Made by a program: the position numbers and the translations under genes. The notes beneath the pieces were generated by a model that searched no databases, was not told the DNA's origin, and was given only the letters and a program-made list of their open reading frames with translations. A DNA stretch of 64,000 bases, taken from contig NZ_LLZN01000050.1 in the NCBI RefSeq assembly GCF_001509795.1, forward strand, positions 62,001 to 126,000, in the 5' to 3' direction. The stretch is from Streptomyces sp. NRRL WC-3605 (lineage in GTDB: Bacteria; Actinomycetota; Actinomycetes; Streptomycetales; Streptomycetaceae). Of this stretch, positions 53,165 through 64,000 are shown piece after piece (the first letter of the stretch is position 1; every line of letters begins with the position of its first letter).

Positions 53165-54967
53165 ATGCGTCGCCGTGTCGCGCGGAAACTGTCGGTCCTG
53201 GCGGTCTCGGCCGCCGTGGTCTCGGTGGGGGCGGCGGCGCCGCCCGGCCCCGGGGGAGCACGGCCCGTGGAGAAGGTGCCGGTGGCCGCCGGCTACGGCG
53301 GAGCGGTGGCCAGCGTCGACGCCGACGCCACCGCCGCCGGCATCGAGATCCTGCGCAAGGGCGGCAACGCGGTCGACGCCGCCGTCGCCACCGCCGCCGC
53401 GCTCGGCGTCACCGAGCCCTACTCGGCCGGTGTCGGCGGGGGCGGCTACTTCGTCCACTACGACGCCAAGTCCCGTTCGGTGCACACCCTCGACGGCCGG
53501 GAGACCGCGCCGCTCAGCGCCGACTCCAAGCTGTTCGTGGAGAACGGCTCAGCGATCCCCTTCGCCGACGCCGTCACCAGCGGGCTGAGCGTCGGCACCC
53601 CCGGCACGGCCGCCACCTGGCAGAAGGCCCTCGACGCCTGGGGCAGCAAACGCCTCGGCACGGTGCTGAAGCCCGCTGAACGGCTGGCCCGCGACGGCTT
53701 CACCGTCGACGAGACGTTCCGTTCGCAGACCGCCTCCAACGAGACGCGGTTCCGCTACTTCCCGGACACCGCGAAGCTGTTCCTGCCGAACGGCCGCCTG
53801 CCGGTCGTCGGCTCCACCTTCAAGAACCCCGACCTCGCGCGCACCTACGCCGAACTGGCGCGCAAGGGCGTCGGCGAGCTGTACCGCGGCGACCTCGCGC
53901 GGGACATCGTACGGACGGTGAACGAACCGCCCGTGGCCGCCGGTTCGGGATGGAACGCCCGGCCCGGCGACCTCACCGCCAAGGACCTCGCGACCTACCG
54001 CGTCCGGGCGCAGGCGCCGACGAAGACGACCTACCGGGGTCTGGGCGTCTACTCCATGGCGCCGTCCTCCTCCGGCGGCACGACCGTCGGCGAGGCCCTC
54101 AACATCCTGGAGCGGACCGACCTCTCCCGCGCGAGCGACGTCCGCTATCTGCACCGGTACATCGAGGCCAGCCGGATCGCCTTCGCGGACCGCAGTCGCT
54201 GGGTCGGCGACCCCGCATTCGAGGACGTACCGACGAAGGAACTGCTCTCGCAGCGGTACGCCGACTCGCGGGGCTGCCTCATCAAGGACGACGCGGTGCT
54301 CACCAGCCCCGTCGCGCCCGGCGACCCCCGCCACCCGGCCGCCTGCGACGCGCGCGGCACGGCCGCCCCCACGACCTACGAGGGCGACAGCACCACCCAC
54401 CTCACGGTGGCCGACAAGTGGGGCGATGTCGTGTCCTACACGCTCACCATCGAGCAGACCGGCGGCAGCGGCATCACGGTGCCCCGCCGAGGCTTCCTGC
54501 TCAACAACGAGCTGACCGACTTCTCCTTCACCCCTGCGAGCCCCGCCGTCCACGACCCGAACCTGCCGGGCCCCGGCAAGCGGCCGCGCTCGTCGATGTC
54601 CCCGACGATCGTGCTGGACCGGCACGGCGAGCCCGTCGTGGCGCTCGGATCGCCCGGCGGCGCCACCATCATCACCACGGTGCTGCAGACCCTGACCGGC
54701 TTCCTCGACCGGGGGCTGCCGCTCGTCGACGCGATCGCCGCGCCGCGCGCCAGCCAGCGCAACGCCGCCACCACCGAACTGGAACCGGGCCTGTACGACA
54801 GCCCGTTGCGAACGCGTCTGGAGGCCATCGGGCACGGCTTCCGGCTCAACCCGGAGATCGGCGCGGCCACCGGTGTGCAGCGGCTGCCGGACGGCCGGTG
54901 GCTGGCCGCCGCCGAGAAGGCCCGGCGCGGCGGCGGCTCCGCGATGGTGGTGCGCCCGGCGCGCTGA
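53165..54967 (+). CDS. ggt: Secreted gamma-glutamyltransferase
   Basis: The 600-residue precursor has a signal peptide, the large subunit (ASVDADATAAGIEILRKGGNAVDAAVA, AGVGGGGYFVHYDA, LDGRETAP), the autoprocessing and nucleophile Thr in GDSTTHLTVADKWGDVVSYT, and the small subunit (GSGITVPRRGFLLNNELTDF, RPRSSMSPTIV, LGSPGGATIITTV). It cleaves glutathione and other gamma-glutamyl compounds outside the cell. ATG 53165 has GGAGG five bases upstream, better than the GTG at 53159. It converges on the ClpC-like gene with 15 bp between stops. Confidence 0.95.
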   Translation: MRRRVARKLSVLAVSAAVVSVGAAAPPGPGGARPVEKVPVAAGYGGAVASVDADATAAGIEILRKGGNAVDAAVATAAALGVTEPYSAGVGGGGYFVHYDAKSRSVHTLDGRETAPLSADSKLFVENGSAIPFADAVTSGLSVGTPGTAATWQKALDAWGSKRLGTVLKPAERLARDGFTVDETFRSQTASNETRFRYFPDTAKLFLPNGRLPVVGSTFKNPDLARTYAELARKGVGELYRGDLARDIVRTVNEPPVAAGSGWNARPGDLTAKDLATYRVRAQAPTKTTYRGLGVYSMAPSSSGGTTVGEALNILERTDLSRASDVRYLHRYIEASRIAFADRSRWVGDPAFEDVPTKELLSQRYADSRGCLIKDDAVLTSPVAPGDPRHPAACDARGTAAPTTYEGDSTTHLTVADKWGDVVSYTLTIEQTGGSGITVPRRGFLLNNELTDFSFTPASPAVHDPNLPGPGKRPRSSMSPTIVLDRHGEPVVALGSPGGATIITTVLQTLTGFLDRGLPLVDAIAAPRASQRNAATTELEPGLYDSPLRTRLEAIGHGFRLNPEIGAATGVQRLPDGRWLAAAEKARRGGGSAMVVRPAR

Positions 54968-54982
54968 CGCCGGGCGCGACGC

Positions 54983-57538
<2,556 letters not shown>

Positions 57539-57696
57539 GGGCGTTCCCATCCGGCGTCCCTGCGCGGGCAGGGTCGCCCTCGCTGATCGACTGCCGGAGT
57601 CGGGTGACCCCGGCGGGCGCCGGTTGCACCTGGCCGCGTTCGTAGAACACCTTCGCACGATCGATGGGCGGGGGCACCTCCAGACAGCGCCGGGGG

Positions 57697-58464
57697 TCAG
57701 CGTGCCGTGAGGATGCGCGGGCCGTCCGCGGTGATCGCGACGGTGTGCTCGGCGTGGGCGGCGCGGGACCCGTCGTTCGTCCGCAGGGTCCAGCCGTCCG
57801 GGGCCGCGTGGTAGTCGTCGCGGCCGCCCGCGGTGACCATCGGCTCGATGGCCAGGACGAGGCCGTGCCGCAGCGGCATGCCCCGGCCCGGCCGGCCCTC
57901 GTTCGGCACGGACGGGTCCTCGTGCATCCGGCGGCCGATGCCGTGCCCGCCGAAGCCGTCCGGCACGCCGTACCCCGCCGAGCGGCACACCGAGCCGATC
58001 GCGTGGGCGATGTCGCCGATGCGGTTGCCGACGACGGCCGCCTCGATGCCCGCCGCGAGAGCCCGCTCCACCGTCTCGATCAGCCGGACGTCGGCGGGGC
58101 GCGGGGTGCCGACGACGAAGCTGATCGCCGAGTCACCGGCCCAGCCGCCCAGCTGGGCGCCGCAGTCGATGGAGACCAGGTCCCCGTCGCGCAGCCGGTA
58201 GCCGTCCGGGATGCCGTGCACGATCGCGTCGTTGACCGAGGCGCAGATGACCGCGGGGAAGGGCACGGGCGCGAAGGAGGGGCGGTACCCGAGGAACGGC
58301 GACGTCGCGCCCGCCTCCCGGAGCACGCCGCGTGCCACCTCGTCCAGTTCCAGCAGGGACACGCCCACGTCGGCGGCCTCGCGCACCGCGGTGAGCGCCC
58401 GGCCCACCACCTGCCCCGCCACCCGCATCTCGTCGATCGCCGTGTCCGTCTTCAGTTCCACCAT
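57697..58464 (-). CDS. map: Type I methionine aminopeptidase
   Basis: The 255-residue enzyme has the metal-ligand set: His in AIVHGIPDG, SIDCGAQLGGWAGDSAISF with two Asp, the GHGIGRRMHEDP His, AIEPMV Glu and HAEHTVAI Glu. It removes the initiator Met from proteins. ATG 58464 has no ribosome-binding site but lies seven bases after a TATAGT, suggesting a leaderless mRNA. It is divergent from an XRE regulator, and both promoters sit on copies of a 15-bp repeat. It is likely a secondary map. Confidence 0.93.
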   Translation of the reverse strand: MVELKTDTAIDEMRVAGQVVGRALTAVREAADVGVSLLELDEVARGVLREAGATSPFLGYRPSFAPVPFPAVICASVNDAIVHGIPDGYRLRDGDLVSIDCGAQLGGWAGDSAISFVVGTPRPADVRLIETVERALAAGIEAAVVGNRIGDIAHAIGSVCRSAGYGVPDGFGGHGIGRRMHEDPSVPNEGRPGRGMPLRHGLVLAIEPMVTAGGRDDYHAAPDGWTLRTNDGSRAAHAEHTVAITADGPRILTAR

Positions 58465-58474
58465 GCCAATTACT

Positions 58475-58545
58475 ATACCGGTATTTGAATGGGATCTGAT
58501 CCGGTCCGACCAGGGTGGGCGGCGGGGGAGCGGTATTAGAATGGG
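58475..58545. promoter_or_regulatory. Divergent map/XRE control region with 15-bp repeats
   Basis: CGGTATTTGAATGGG (58479-58493) and CGGTATTAGAATGGG (58531-58545) match at 14 of 15 positions, 52 bp apart (about five turns). The left copy is fused to a dyad ATACCGGTAT (58475-58484) that overlaps the map -10. The right copy contains TAGAAT, the likely XRE -10. An XRE dimer could bridge both promoters. Confidence 0.65.
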
Positions 58546-58549
58546 CGCC

Positions 58550-58816
58550 ATGGTGCGCACCCCTCTCACCCCCGAAGAGCGCGAACGCGGCGAGCGTCTC
58601 GGCCGCCTGCTCCGCGAGGCCCGCGGCGACCGCAGCATGCCGGAGATCGCGGCGCGCGCCGGCGTCTCGGCCGAGACCCTTCGGAAGATCGAGACGGGGC
58701 GCGCCCCCACTCCCGCCTTCTTCACCGTGGCCGCGCTGGCCACGGCCCTCGGCCTGTCCATGGACGACCTGGTCGGCCGGTGCGCGCCCGAGAGCGGCGC
58801 CGAGGCCGCCGCCTGA
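58550..58816 (+). CDS. XRE-family regulator, divergent from map
   Basis: The 88-residue protein is a single helix-turn-helix domain: RGERLGRLLREARGDRSMPEIAARAGVSAETLRKIETGRAPTPAFFTVAALATALGLSMDDLVG. Homologues start MVRTPLTPEERERGER, so ATG 58550 is chosen. The TAGAAT at 58536-58541 is about nine bases before it, so the message is probably leaderless. It likely binds the two 15-bp repeats and controls itself and map. Confidence 0.9.
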   Translation: MVRTPLTPEERERGERLGRLLREARGDRSMPEIAARAGVSAETLRKIETGRAPTPAFFTVAALATALGLSMDDLVGRCAPESGAEAAA

Positions 58817-58944
58817 CACGTCCGTCACCTTCCGGAAGGACGGGCGCACTCTGCGTCCCGCCGGAAAACTCCCCGTAGCGCGTTCGTAACACGACTGGTG
58901 TTGCCTGACGGACCGGAGTGTTCCGGTCTGGCGGGAGTTGGGCG

Positions 58945-60297
58945 ATGTCGGTGGAACAACTCCCGTCCGAGGTACGGGAGTTCACGAACTGTCTGGACGG
59001 CCTTCTGGCACGTCTGAACCAGGGCGGCGGCTGGTGCGGCGTGTTCTGGGAACGCGACCCGGAGGGCATGCGCGCCGCCCTCGACGGACGCGAGGTGCCG
59101 CCCTGGGACGTGGTCGAGTCCCTGCTCGGCGACCTCGCCGCCCGGTACGGCACGGACAGTGCGACCCCCTACGCCGAACGGACCCGCGCGCTGCACACCG
59201 CCGCGGTCGCCGCCCACGACGCCCGGCCCGGCGGACGCGACGCCCTCGGCGACCGCCTCGACGTCATGCTCCGCGAACTGCGGTACGCCGCCGAGCGCCG
59301 CACGGCCCTGGAGCACGCCCTCGCCTCCGCGACGACCCGCGCGGAGGCCGACGCGCTGCGCCTCGACCTCGCCTGGGCCCGCGACGACCACGCGCGCGCG
59401 AGTGCCCGCTGCGAGGAACTGCTGCGCCGTATGGCGGCCCTCGACCACCGCGCCCTGCCCCCGCGCGGGCACATCCCGGAGGCGGAACCGGAGGGAGCCG
59501 TCTTACAGCGGGACGAGCACACGGGCGAGCGTTCCCCCGACCCCGCGCCTACCGTGCCCAGGCAGCGCAGACGCCGCCGGGGCGGCGCCCGGTTCGCCGG
59601 GGCCGTCGAGGAGGACACCGGCCCCGTCGTCGTCCCGCCGGCCGTCGAGGAGCCGCCGCCCGCGCCGGCCGCCGGCGGGCGCGGGTCCCCGAGGGGCGCC
59701 CGGTTCGCGGGCGTCGCCGAGGAGGCACCCGAGACCCCGCCCCGGCCGCCCGCCGAGGAGCTCGGAGCGGCCGACCGCGAGGACGTCCTCGCCACGGTCG
59801 AGACCCTGCGGCGGCTGCGCGGCGCCGGACGCACCGGCGAGGCGCACGCCCTGCTGGTCGAGATCGCGTACTGGCCCGCCGCCCGCTTCCCGTTGCTCGC
59901 CGCCGAGCTCAGGCACGCCGGACTCGCCGCCGACTGGGCGACCCTGCTGTGGGAGGCCGCCTCCCTGCCCGCGGCCCGCCTGGTGGCCGCCGCGGACGCC
60001 CTCACGGCCGCCGGGCACTCCGAGGACGGCGAGCGCATCCTGCGGGAGGGTGTCGTGCGGCCCGCGCCCGAGATAGGGCGGGCCGTCATGGGCCTGGCCG
60101 GCGAAGGACGGCACCGGGAGGTACGGACGCTGCTCGACGCGTACGTCCGCGTCCGCACCCCGGAGGAGGCCGCGCGCAGCGCCGCCGCCGACCCCGGGAC
60201 GCTGGTGCCGCTCCTGCTGGACGCGGCCCGGGGCGTCTCCGACGAGCGGTACTGGGACCTGGTCCACGCCCTGCGGGTCGCGGGCTTCACCGCCTGA
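58945..60297 (+). CDS. Large uncharacterised Streptomyces protein
   Basis: The 450-residue soluble protein begins MSVEQLPSEVREFTNCLDGLLARLNQGGGWCGVFWERDPEGMRAALDGREVPPWDVVESLLGDLAA, which looks like a conserved domain. A long helical coil follows (RDALGDRLDVMLRELRYAAERRTALEHALASATTRAEADAL), then a Pro/Arg linker with two near-identical GARFAG-(AV/VA)-EE motifs (about residues 221 and 252), and a C-terminal all-helical, PPR/TPR-like repeat region (EDVLATVETLRRLRGAGRTGEAHALL...). It may be a scaffold. No enzyme motif. Confidence 0.75.
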   Translation: MSVEQLPSEVREFTNCLDGLLARLNQGGGWCGVFWERDPEGMRAALDGREVPPWDVVESLLGDLAARYGTDSATPYAERTRALHTAAVAAHDARPGGRDALGDRLDVMLRELRYAAERRTALEHALASATTRAEADALRLDLAWARDDHARASARCEELLRRMAALDHRALPPRGHIPEAEPEGAVLQRDEHTGERSPDPAPTVPRQRRRRRGGARFAGAVEEDTGPVVVPPAVEEPPPAPAAGGRGSPRGARFAGVAEEAPETPPRPPAEELGAADREDVLATVETLRRLRGAGRTGEAHALLVEIAYWPAARFPLLAAELRHAGLAADWATLLWEAASLPAARLVAAADALTAAGHSEDGERILREGVVRPAPEIGRAVMGLAGEGRHREVRTLLDAYVRVRTPEEAARSAAADPGTLVPLLLDAARGVSDERYWDLVHALRVAGFTA

Positions 60298-60400
60298 CCA
60301 GGGAGGCCGTACACCACTCGCCGCATCCCTCCCACCGGCCCCATCCGTCACCCTCAGGAGTGTGAAACGGGATGGAGTCAGCGGGTTAACGACGATGGTC

Positions 60401-60466
60401 TTGGCAAGGCTGTTCCAGGGGCTTACTTTCGAGCCTCTACGGCCCCCTCTACGGGCGTAGAGGCTC
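60401..60466 (+). promoter_or_regulatory. Pyrimidine operon promoter with repeated CCTCTACG sites
   Basis: TTGGCA (60401-60406), a 17-bp spacer and TACTTT (60424-60429) form a promoter. Immediately downstream are CCTCTACGG at 60434 and 60446 and its inverse CGTAGAGG at 60456; the outer copies form a perfect 11-bp dyad (60431-60441/60456-60466). Placed at the start site, this could be a repressor site or a 5' RNA stem. The PucR protein downstream is a candidate binder. Confidence 0.6.
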
Positions 60467-60491
60467 TGACGTCCCGTCGAAGGAGCAGCTC

Positions 60492-61334
60492 ATGGCCAAC
60501 GTCGTTCGTGCCGCTCTGGTCCAGGCCACCTGGACCGGCGACACCGAGTCCATGGTGGCGAAACACGAGGAGCACGCCCGGGAGGCGGCCCGGCAGGGCG
60601 CGAAGATCATCGGCTTCCAGGAGGTCTTCAACGCTCCGTACTTCTGCCAGGTCCAGGAGCCGGAGCACTACGCCTGGGCCGAGCCGGTCCCCGACGGGCC
60701 GACCGTGCGGCGGATGCGGGACCTCGCCCGCGAGACCGGCATGGTGGTCGTCGTGCCCGTCTTCGAGGTCGAGCAGTCCGGCTTCTACTACAACACCGCG
60801 GCCGTGATCGACGCCGACGGCACCTTCCTGGGCAAGTACCGCAAGCACCACATCCCCCAGGTCAAGGGCTTCTGGGAGAAGTACTACTTCAAGCCCGGCA
60901 ACCTCGGCTGGCCGGTCTTCGACACTGCCGTCGGCAAGGTCGGCGTCTACATCTGCTACGACCGGCACTTCCCGGAGGGCTGGCGCCAGCTCGGCCTGAA
61001 CGGGGCCCAGCTGGTCTACAACCCGTCCGCCACCCACCGGGGCCTGTCCTCCTACCTCTGGCGGCTGGAGCAGCCCGCGGCGGCCGTCGCCAACGAGTAC
61101 TTCGTCGCCGCGATCAACCGCGTCGGCGTCGAGGAGTACGGCGACAACGACTTCTACGGGACGTCGTACTTCGTCGACCCGCGCGGGCAGTTCGTCGGCG
61201 AGGCCGCCGGGGACAAGGCCGAGGAACTCCTCGTCCGCGACCTCGACTTCGACGTCATCGAGGAAGTGCGGCAGCAGTGGGCGTTCTACCGCGACCGCCG
61301 TCCCGACGCCTACGAAGGGCTGGTGCAGCCGTGA
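60492..61334 (+). CDS. Beta-ureidopropionase-type carbon-nitrogen hydrolase
   Basis: The 280-residue nitrilase-superfamily enzyme carries the Glu-Lys-Cys triad: GFQEVFNAPYF (Glu), KYRKHHIPQVKGFWEKYYF (Lys) and VYICYDRHFPEGWRQLGL (Cys). The aromatic-rich FWEKYYFKPG segment and the NDFYGTSYFVDPRG stretch match beta-ureidopropionases and N-carbamoyl amidohydrolases. It releases ammonia, CO2 and a beta-amino acid from N-carbamoyl-beta-alanine. Its stop overlaps the aminotransferase start as GTGA, linking the two reactions. Confidence 0.92.
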   Translation: MANVVRAALVQATWTGDTESMVAKHEEHAREAARQGAKIIGFQEVFNAPYFCQVQEPEHYAWAEPVPDGPTVRRMRDLARETGMVVVVPVFEVEQSGFYYNTAAVIDADGTFLGKYRKHHIPQVKGFWEKYYFKPGNLGWPVFDTAVGKVGVYICYDRHFPEGWRQLGLNGAQLVYNPSATHRGLSSYLWRLEQPAAAVANEYFVAAINRVGVEEYGDNDFYGTSYFVDPRGQFVGEAAGDKAEELLVRDLDFDVIEEVRQQWAFYRDRRPDAYEGLVQP

Positions 61335-62614
61335 CCAAGGACCTGCTGGGACGCCACCACGCCGTGCTGCCCGACTGGCTCGCCCTCTACTACGAGGAGC
61401 CGCTGGAGATCACCCACGGCGAGGGCCGCCACGTCTGGGACGCCGAGGGCAACCGCTACCTCGACTTCTTCGGCGGCATCCTCACCACGATGACCGCGCA
61501 CGCCCTGCCCGAGGTCACCAAGGCGATCAGCGAGCAGGCCGGCCGCATCCTGCACTCCTCCACCCTCTACCTCAACCGGCCCATGGTGGAACTCGCCGAG
61601 CGCATCGCCGAGTTGAGCGGCATCCCGGACGCCCGCGTCTTCTTCACCACCTCGGGCACCGAGGCCAACGACACCGCGCTGCTGCTCGCCACCACCTACC
61701 GGCGCAGCAACACCGTCCTGGCGATGCGCAACAGCTACCACGGGCGCTCCTTCAGCGCGGTCGGCATCACCGGCAACCGCGGCTGGTCGCCCACCTCGCT
61801 GTCCCCGCTGCAGACGCTCTACGTGCACGGCGGGGTGCGCACCCGAGGCCCGTTCGCGCACCTCGACGACGACGCGTTCATCGCCGCCTGCGTCGCCGAC
61901 CTCAAGGACGTCCTCGGGCACACCCGCCCGCCGGCCGCGCTGATTGCCGAACCCGTCCAGGGCGTCGGCGGCTTCACCTCCGGACCCGACGGCCTGTACG
62001 CCGCGTTCCGCGAGGTGCTCGCCGAACGCGGGGTCCTCTGGATCGCGGACGAGGTGCAGACCGGCTGGGGCCGCACCGGCGACCACTTCTGGGGCTGGCA
62101 GGCTCACGCCCGCTCCGGCCCGCCGGACATCCTGACCTTCGCCAAGGGCATCGGCAACGGCATGTCCATCGGCGGGGTCGTCGCCCGCGCCGAGGTCATG
62201 AACTGCCTGGACGCCAACAGCATCTCCACCTTCGGCGGCACCCAGATCACCATGGCGGCCGGCCTCGCCAACCTGGCGTACCTGCTGGAGCACGACCTGC
62301 AGGGCAACGCCCGGCGGGTCGGCGGGCTGCTGCGGGAGCGGCTGCGGGCCGTCGCCGCCCAGGTGCCCCACGCACGGGAGGTGCGCGGGCGCGGCCTGAT
62401 GCTGGGCGTCGAACTCACCCGGCCCGGCACCGACGAGGCCGACCCGGCGGCCGCGTCCGCCGTGCTGGAGGCGGCCCGCGACGGCGGTCTCCTCATCGGC
62501 AAGGGCGGCGGCCACGACACCAGCGCCCTGCGCATCGCCCCGCCGCTGACGCTCACCGTGGCCGAGGCCGAGGAGGGCGCCGCGATCCTGGAGAACGCCC
62601 TGCGGAGCCTGTAG
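61331..62614 (+). CDS. Class III aminotransferase (beta-alanine/alanine-glyoxylate type)
   Basis: The 427-residue PLP enzyme has the class III set: FFTTSGTEANDTALLLA (phosphate loop), YHGRSFSAVGITG, ALIAEPVQGVGGFTSGPDGLY, WIADEVQTGWGRTGDHFWG (Asp for PLP N1) and the catalytic Lys in ILTFAKGIGNGMSIGG. It resembles AGXT2/beta-alanine-pyruvate aminotransferases. Coupled to beta-ureidopropionase, it would convert the released beta-alanine to malonate semialdehyde, completing a reductive pyrimidine route. The acceptor (pyruvate or glyoxylate) is not determined. Confidence 0.92.
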   Translation: MTKDLLGRHHAVLPDWLALYYEEPLEITHGEGRHVWDAEGNRYLDFFGGILTTMTAHALPEVTKAISEQAGRILHSSTLYLNRPMVELAERIAELSGIPDARVFFTTSGTEANDTALLLATTYRRSNTVLAMRNSYHGRSFSAVGITGNRGWSPTSLSPLQTLYVHGGVRTRGPFAHLDDDAFIAACVADLKDVLGHTRPPAALIAEPVQGVGGFTSGPDGLYAAFREVLAERGVLWIADEVQTGWGRTGDHFWGWQAHARSGPPDILTFAKGIGNGMSIGGVVARAEVMNCLDANSISTFGGTQITMAAGLANLAYLLEHDLQGNARRVGGLLRERLRAVAAQVPHAREVRGRGLMLGVELTRPGTDEADPAAASAVLEAARDGGLLIGKGGGHDTSALRIAPPLTLTVAEAEEGAAILENALRSL

Positions 62615-62651
62615 CCGGCACGCCCGGACCCCCGAGCGAGGGAACACCGCC

Positions 62652-64000
62652 ATGACCACCACCCCAGAGCCCTGGGACGCCCTCCAGCCCGCTCTGTCGG
62701 TCCGTCAGGTCCTCACGCTGGAGCGGGTGCTGGCCGGCGAGCCCGAGGTGGTGGCCGCGGCCGGCCATCTCGACCGGCCGGTTCGCTGGGTGCACGTCGC
62801 CGAGGCCCCGGACGTCGGAGTGATGCTCAGCGGCGGCGAGATGGTGCTGACCACCGGGGTGCTGCTCGCCGGGGACGAGGAGAAGCAGGCCGAGTACGTC
62901 CGCTCGCTGCACCGGGCGGAGGCAGCCGCCCTCGTCCTGGGCCTCGGCCGCGCGTTCCCGGCCCCGCCCGACGTGATGCGCCGCGCCGCCGAGCGGTGCG
63001 GGCTGCCCATGGTCGTCCTGCACCGGCCCTTCCCGTTCGCCGAGCTGACCGAGGAGGTCCAGTGCCGGCTGGTGCGGCGCAAGTTCGCCGCCGTCAGCCT
63101 CTCGGAGTCGGTGCGGACAGCGCTGACCGCGCTCATCACCGGCGGCGCCCCGCTGCAGAGCCTGCTCGACGAGATCGCCTCCCACAGCGCCTGCCCCGTC
63201 GTCGTCACCAACCTCGCCCACCGCGTCCTCGCCACCGCGGGGGAGCGGTCCGCCGTGGACGACGTGCTGCGCGACTGGGAGCGCATCGCCCGCCAGGCCG
63301 GGGGCAGCGAGGGCGACGGCTGGATCCGCGCCGAACTCGGCGGGCGCGGGGAGCGCTGGGGCCGGCTCGTGCTCTGCGGGTACCGGGGCGACACCGCCAC
63401 CGGGCGGCTCCTCGCCGACCGCGCCGCCGAGGCGGTCGTCCTGCACCGGATGCTCGGCGGCACCGCCGCGCACAGCTGGGAGGAACAGTCCGCGCAGAGT
63501 CTGCTCACCGACCTGGTCAGCGGGGTCGTCCCGGCCCGTCAGCTGCTGCCGCGCGCCCGGGCGGCCGGACTGCCCGTCAACCGGCGGACGTTCGTCCCGC
63601 TCGTCGTGCGCGACGGCGAGGCCGCCCGGCTGGAACGGGTGCTGCGCATGCTCGGCCTGTCCGGGATCGTCGCCGAACTCGCCGACGGAGCCACCGCCGT
63701 ACTGCTCAGCCTCGCCCGCGACCAGGACGCCGGGGTGCTCGCCGCCAACTTCGCGGCCCGGGTGCGCTCCGAGGCGGGGGACGAGCGGACCGTCGTGGCC
63801 GCCGCCGACGCCCGGACCGTGTGGGACGAGGTGCCCACCGGACTGCGTGAGGCCCAGCACGTGGCGGACGCCGTCGCCGACTCCACCGCGGCCCTCGACC
63901 TGCCCGCCGTGGTCCGGCTGCGGGACGTCCATCTGCGCGGCCTGATCCGGCTGCTCCGGGACGACCCGCAGGTGCAGTCGTTCGCCGAGCGCGAGCTGGA
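62652..64000 (+). CDS. PucR-family regulator, truncated by window end
   Basis: The frame runs open from ATG 62652 to the window edge (449 codons), so the C-terminus is missing. The N-terminal PucR domain (about residues 15-140) is clear: LSVRQVLTLERVLAGEPEVVAAAGHLDRPVRWVHVAEAPDV, SGGEMVLTTGVLLAGD, EAAALVLGLGRAFPAPP. A GAF/GGDEF-like central region follows. PucR proteins control purine, pyrimidine or amino acid use. The C-terminal PucR helix-turn-helix would lie beyond 64000. It directly follows the beta-ureidopropionase/aminotransferase pair. Confidence 0.88.
   Translation, partial: MTTTPEPWDALQPALSVRQVLTLERVLAGEPEVVAAAGHLDRPVRWVHVAEAPDVGVMLSGGEMVLTTGVLLAGDEEKQAEYVRSLHRAEAAALVLGLGRAFPAPPDVMRRAAERCGLPMVVLHRPFPFAELTEEVQCRLVRRKFAAVSLSESVRTALTALITGGAPLQSLLDEIASHSACPVVVTNLAHRVLATAGERSAVDDVLRDWERIARQAGGSEGDGWIRAELGGRGERWGRLVLCGYRGDTATGRLLADRAAEAVVLHRMLGGTAAHSWEEQSAQSLLTDLVSGVVPARQLLPRARAAGLPVNRRTFVPLVVRDGEAARLERVLRMLGLSGIVAELADGATAVLLSLARDQDAGVLAANFAARVRSEAGDERTVVAAADARTVWDEVPTGLREAQHVADAVADSTAALDLPAVVRLRDVHLRGLIRLLRDDPQVQSFAEREL

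Overview
The window is high-GC actinobacterial DNA. The genes are tightly packed and often overlap as ATGA or GTGA, GTG starts are common, and signature families such as the SCO5918 family, DUF5955-like, DUF6131-like, DUF1360, RNase Sa and allantoin catabolism are present. This points to a Streptomyces chromosome, probably one arm, because core genes sit beside decayed and accessory material. I saw no tRNA, rRNA, CRISPR array, transposase or phage module.

Layout. 1-3.1 kb: the 5' end of an AlaA-type aminotransferase, a divergent HxlR regulator, and a coupled pair of exported or anchored proteins, one with a VWA domain. 3.1-6.2 kb: two divergent IucA/IucC (NIS siderophore) synthetases with no other biosynthesis gene. 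6.3-8.4 kb: a small membrane protein, a headless antiporter fragment, a HipA-like kinase and a SelW-like CxxC protein. 8.4-18.0 kb: the allantoin/glyoxylate locus (malate synthase, MobA-like protein, IclR/AllR, allantoinase, allantoicase), with a CPBP protease-sensor kinase-response regulator operon lodged inside it. Its promoters share a TTCAA-N7-TTGAW operator. 18.1-21.0 kb: RNase Sa homologue, small membrane protein, and a second NarL-type two-component pair. 21.1-29.9 kb: Gfo/Idh/MocA oxidoreductase, GntR regulator, ROK kinase, membrane protein, SNF2 helicase and SWIM-finger protein. 30.1-36.7 kb: pyruvate phosphate dikinase, universal stress protein, DUF1360 protein, PPOX flavoprotein, SRPBCC protein and DUF6131-like peptide.

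36.7-44.6 kb is a mixed zone. It holds decayed remnants (an aldehyde dehydrogenase and pieces of partner-switching regulators: anti-sigma ATPase, STAS protein, SpoIIE/ATPase). Intact cold-shock genes are interleaved with them: csp, DEAD-box helicase, CBS protein, SCO5918-family protein, and a second csp behind a long untranslated leader and a MerR-like gene cut by an in-frame amber codon.

45-64 kb: PcaL fusion, metallo-beta-lactamase-fold protein, exonuclease III, secreted SGNH and CocE hydrolases, an uncharacterised anchored protein, gamma-glutamyltransferase, a ClpC-like ATPase, a divergent and probably leaderless map/XRE pair, a large uncharacterised protein, and a probable reductive pyrimidine operon (beta-ureidopropionase, class III aminotransferase) followed by a PucR regulator running off the end.

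Nitrogen salvage is the strongest metabolic theme: purine-derived allantoin at one end and probable pyrimidine-derived beta-alanine at the other. All functions come from reading translated sequence and remembered family motifs; no database search was run.
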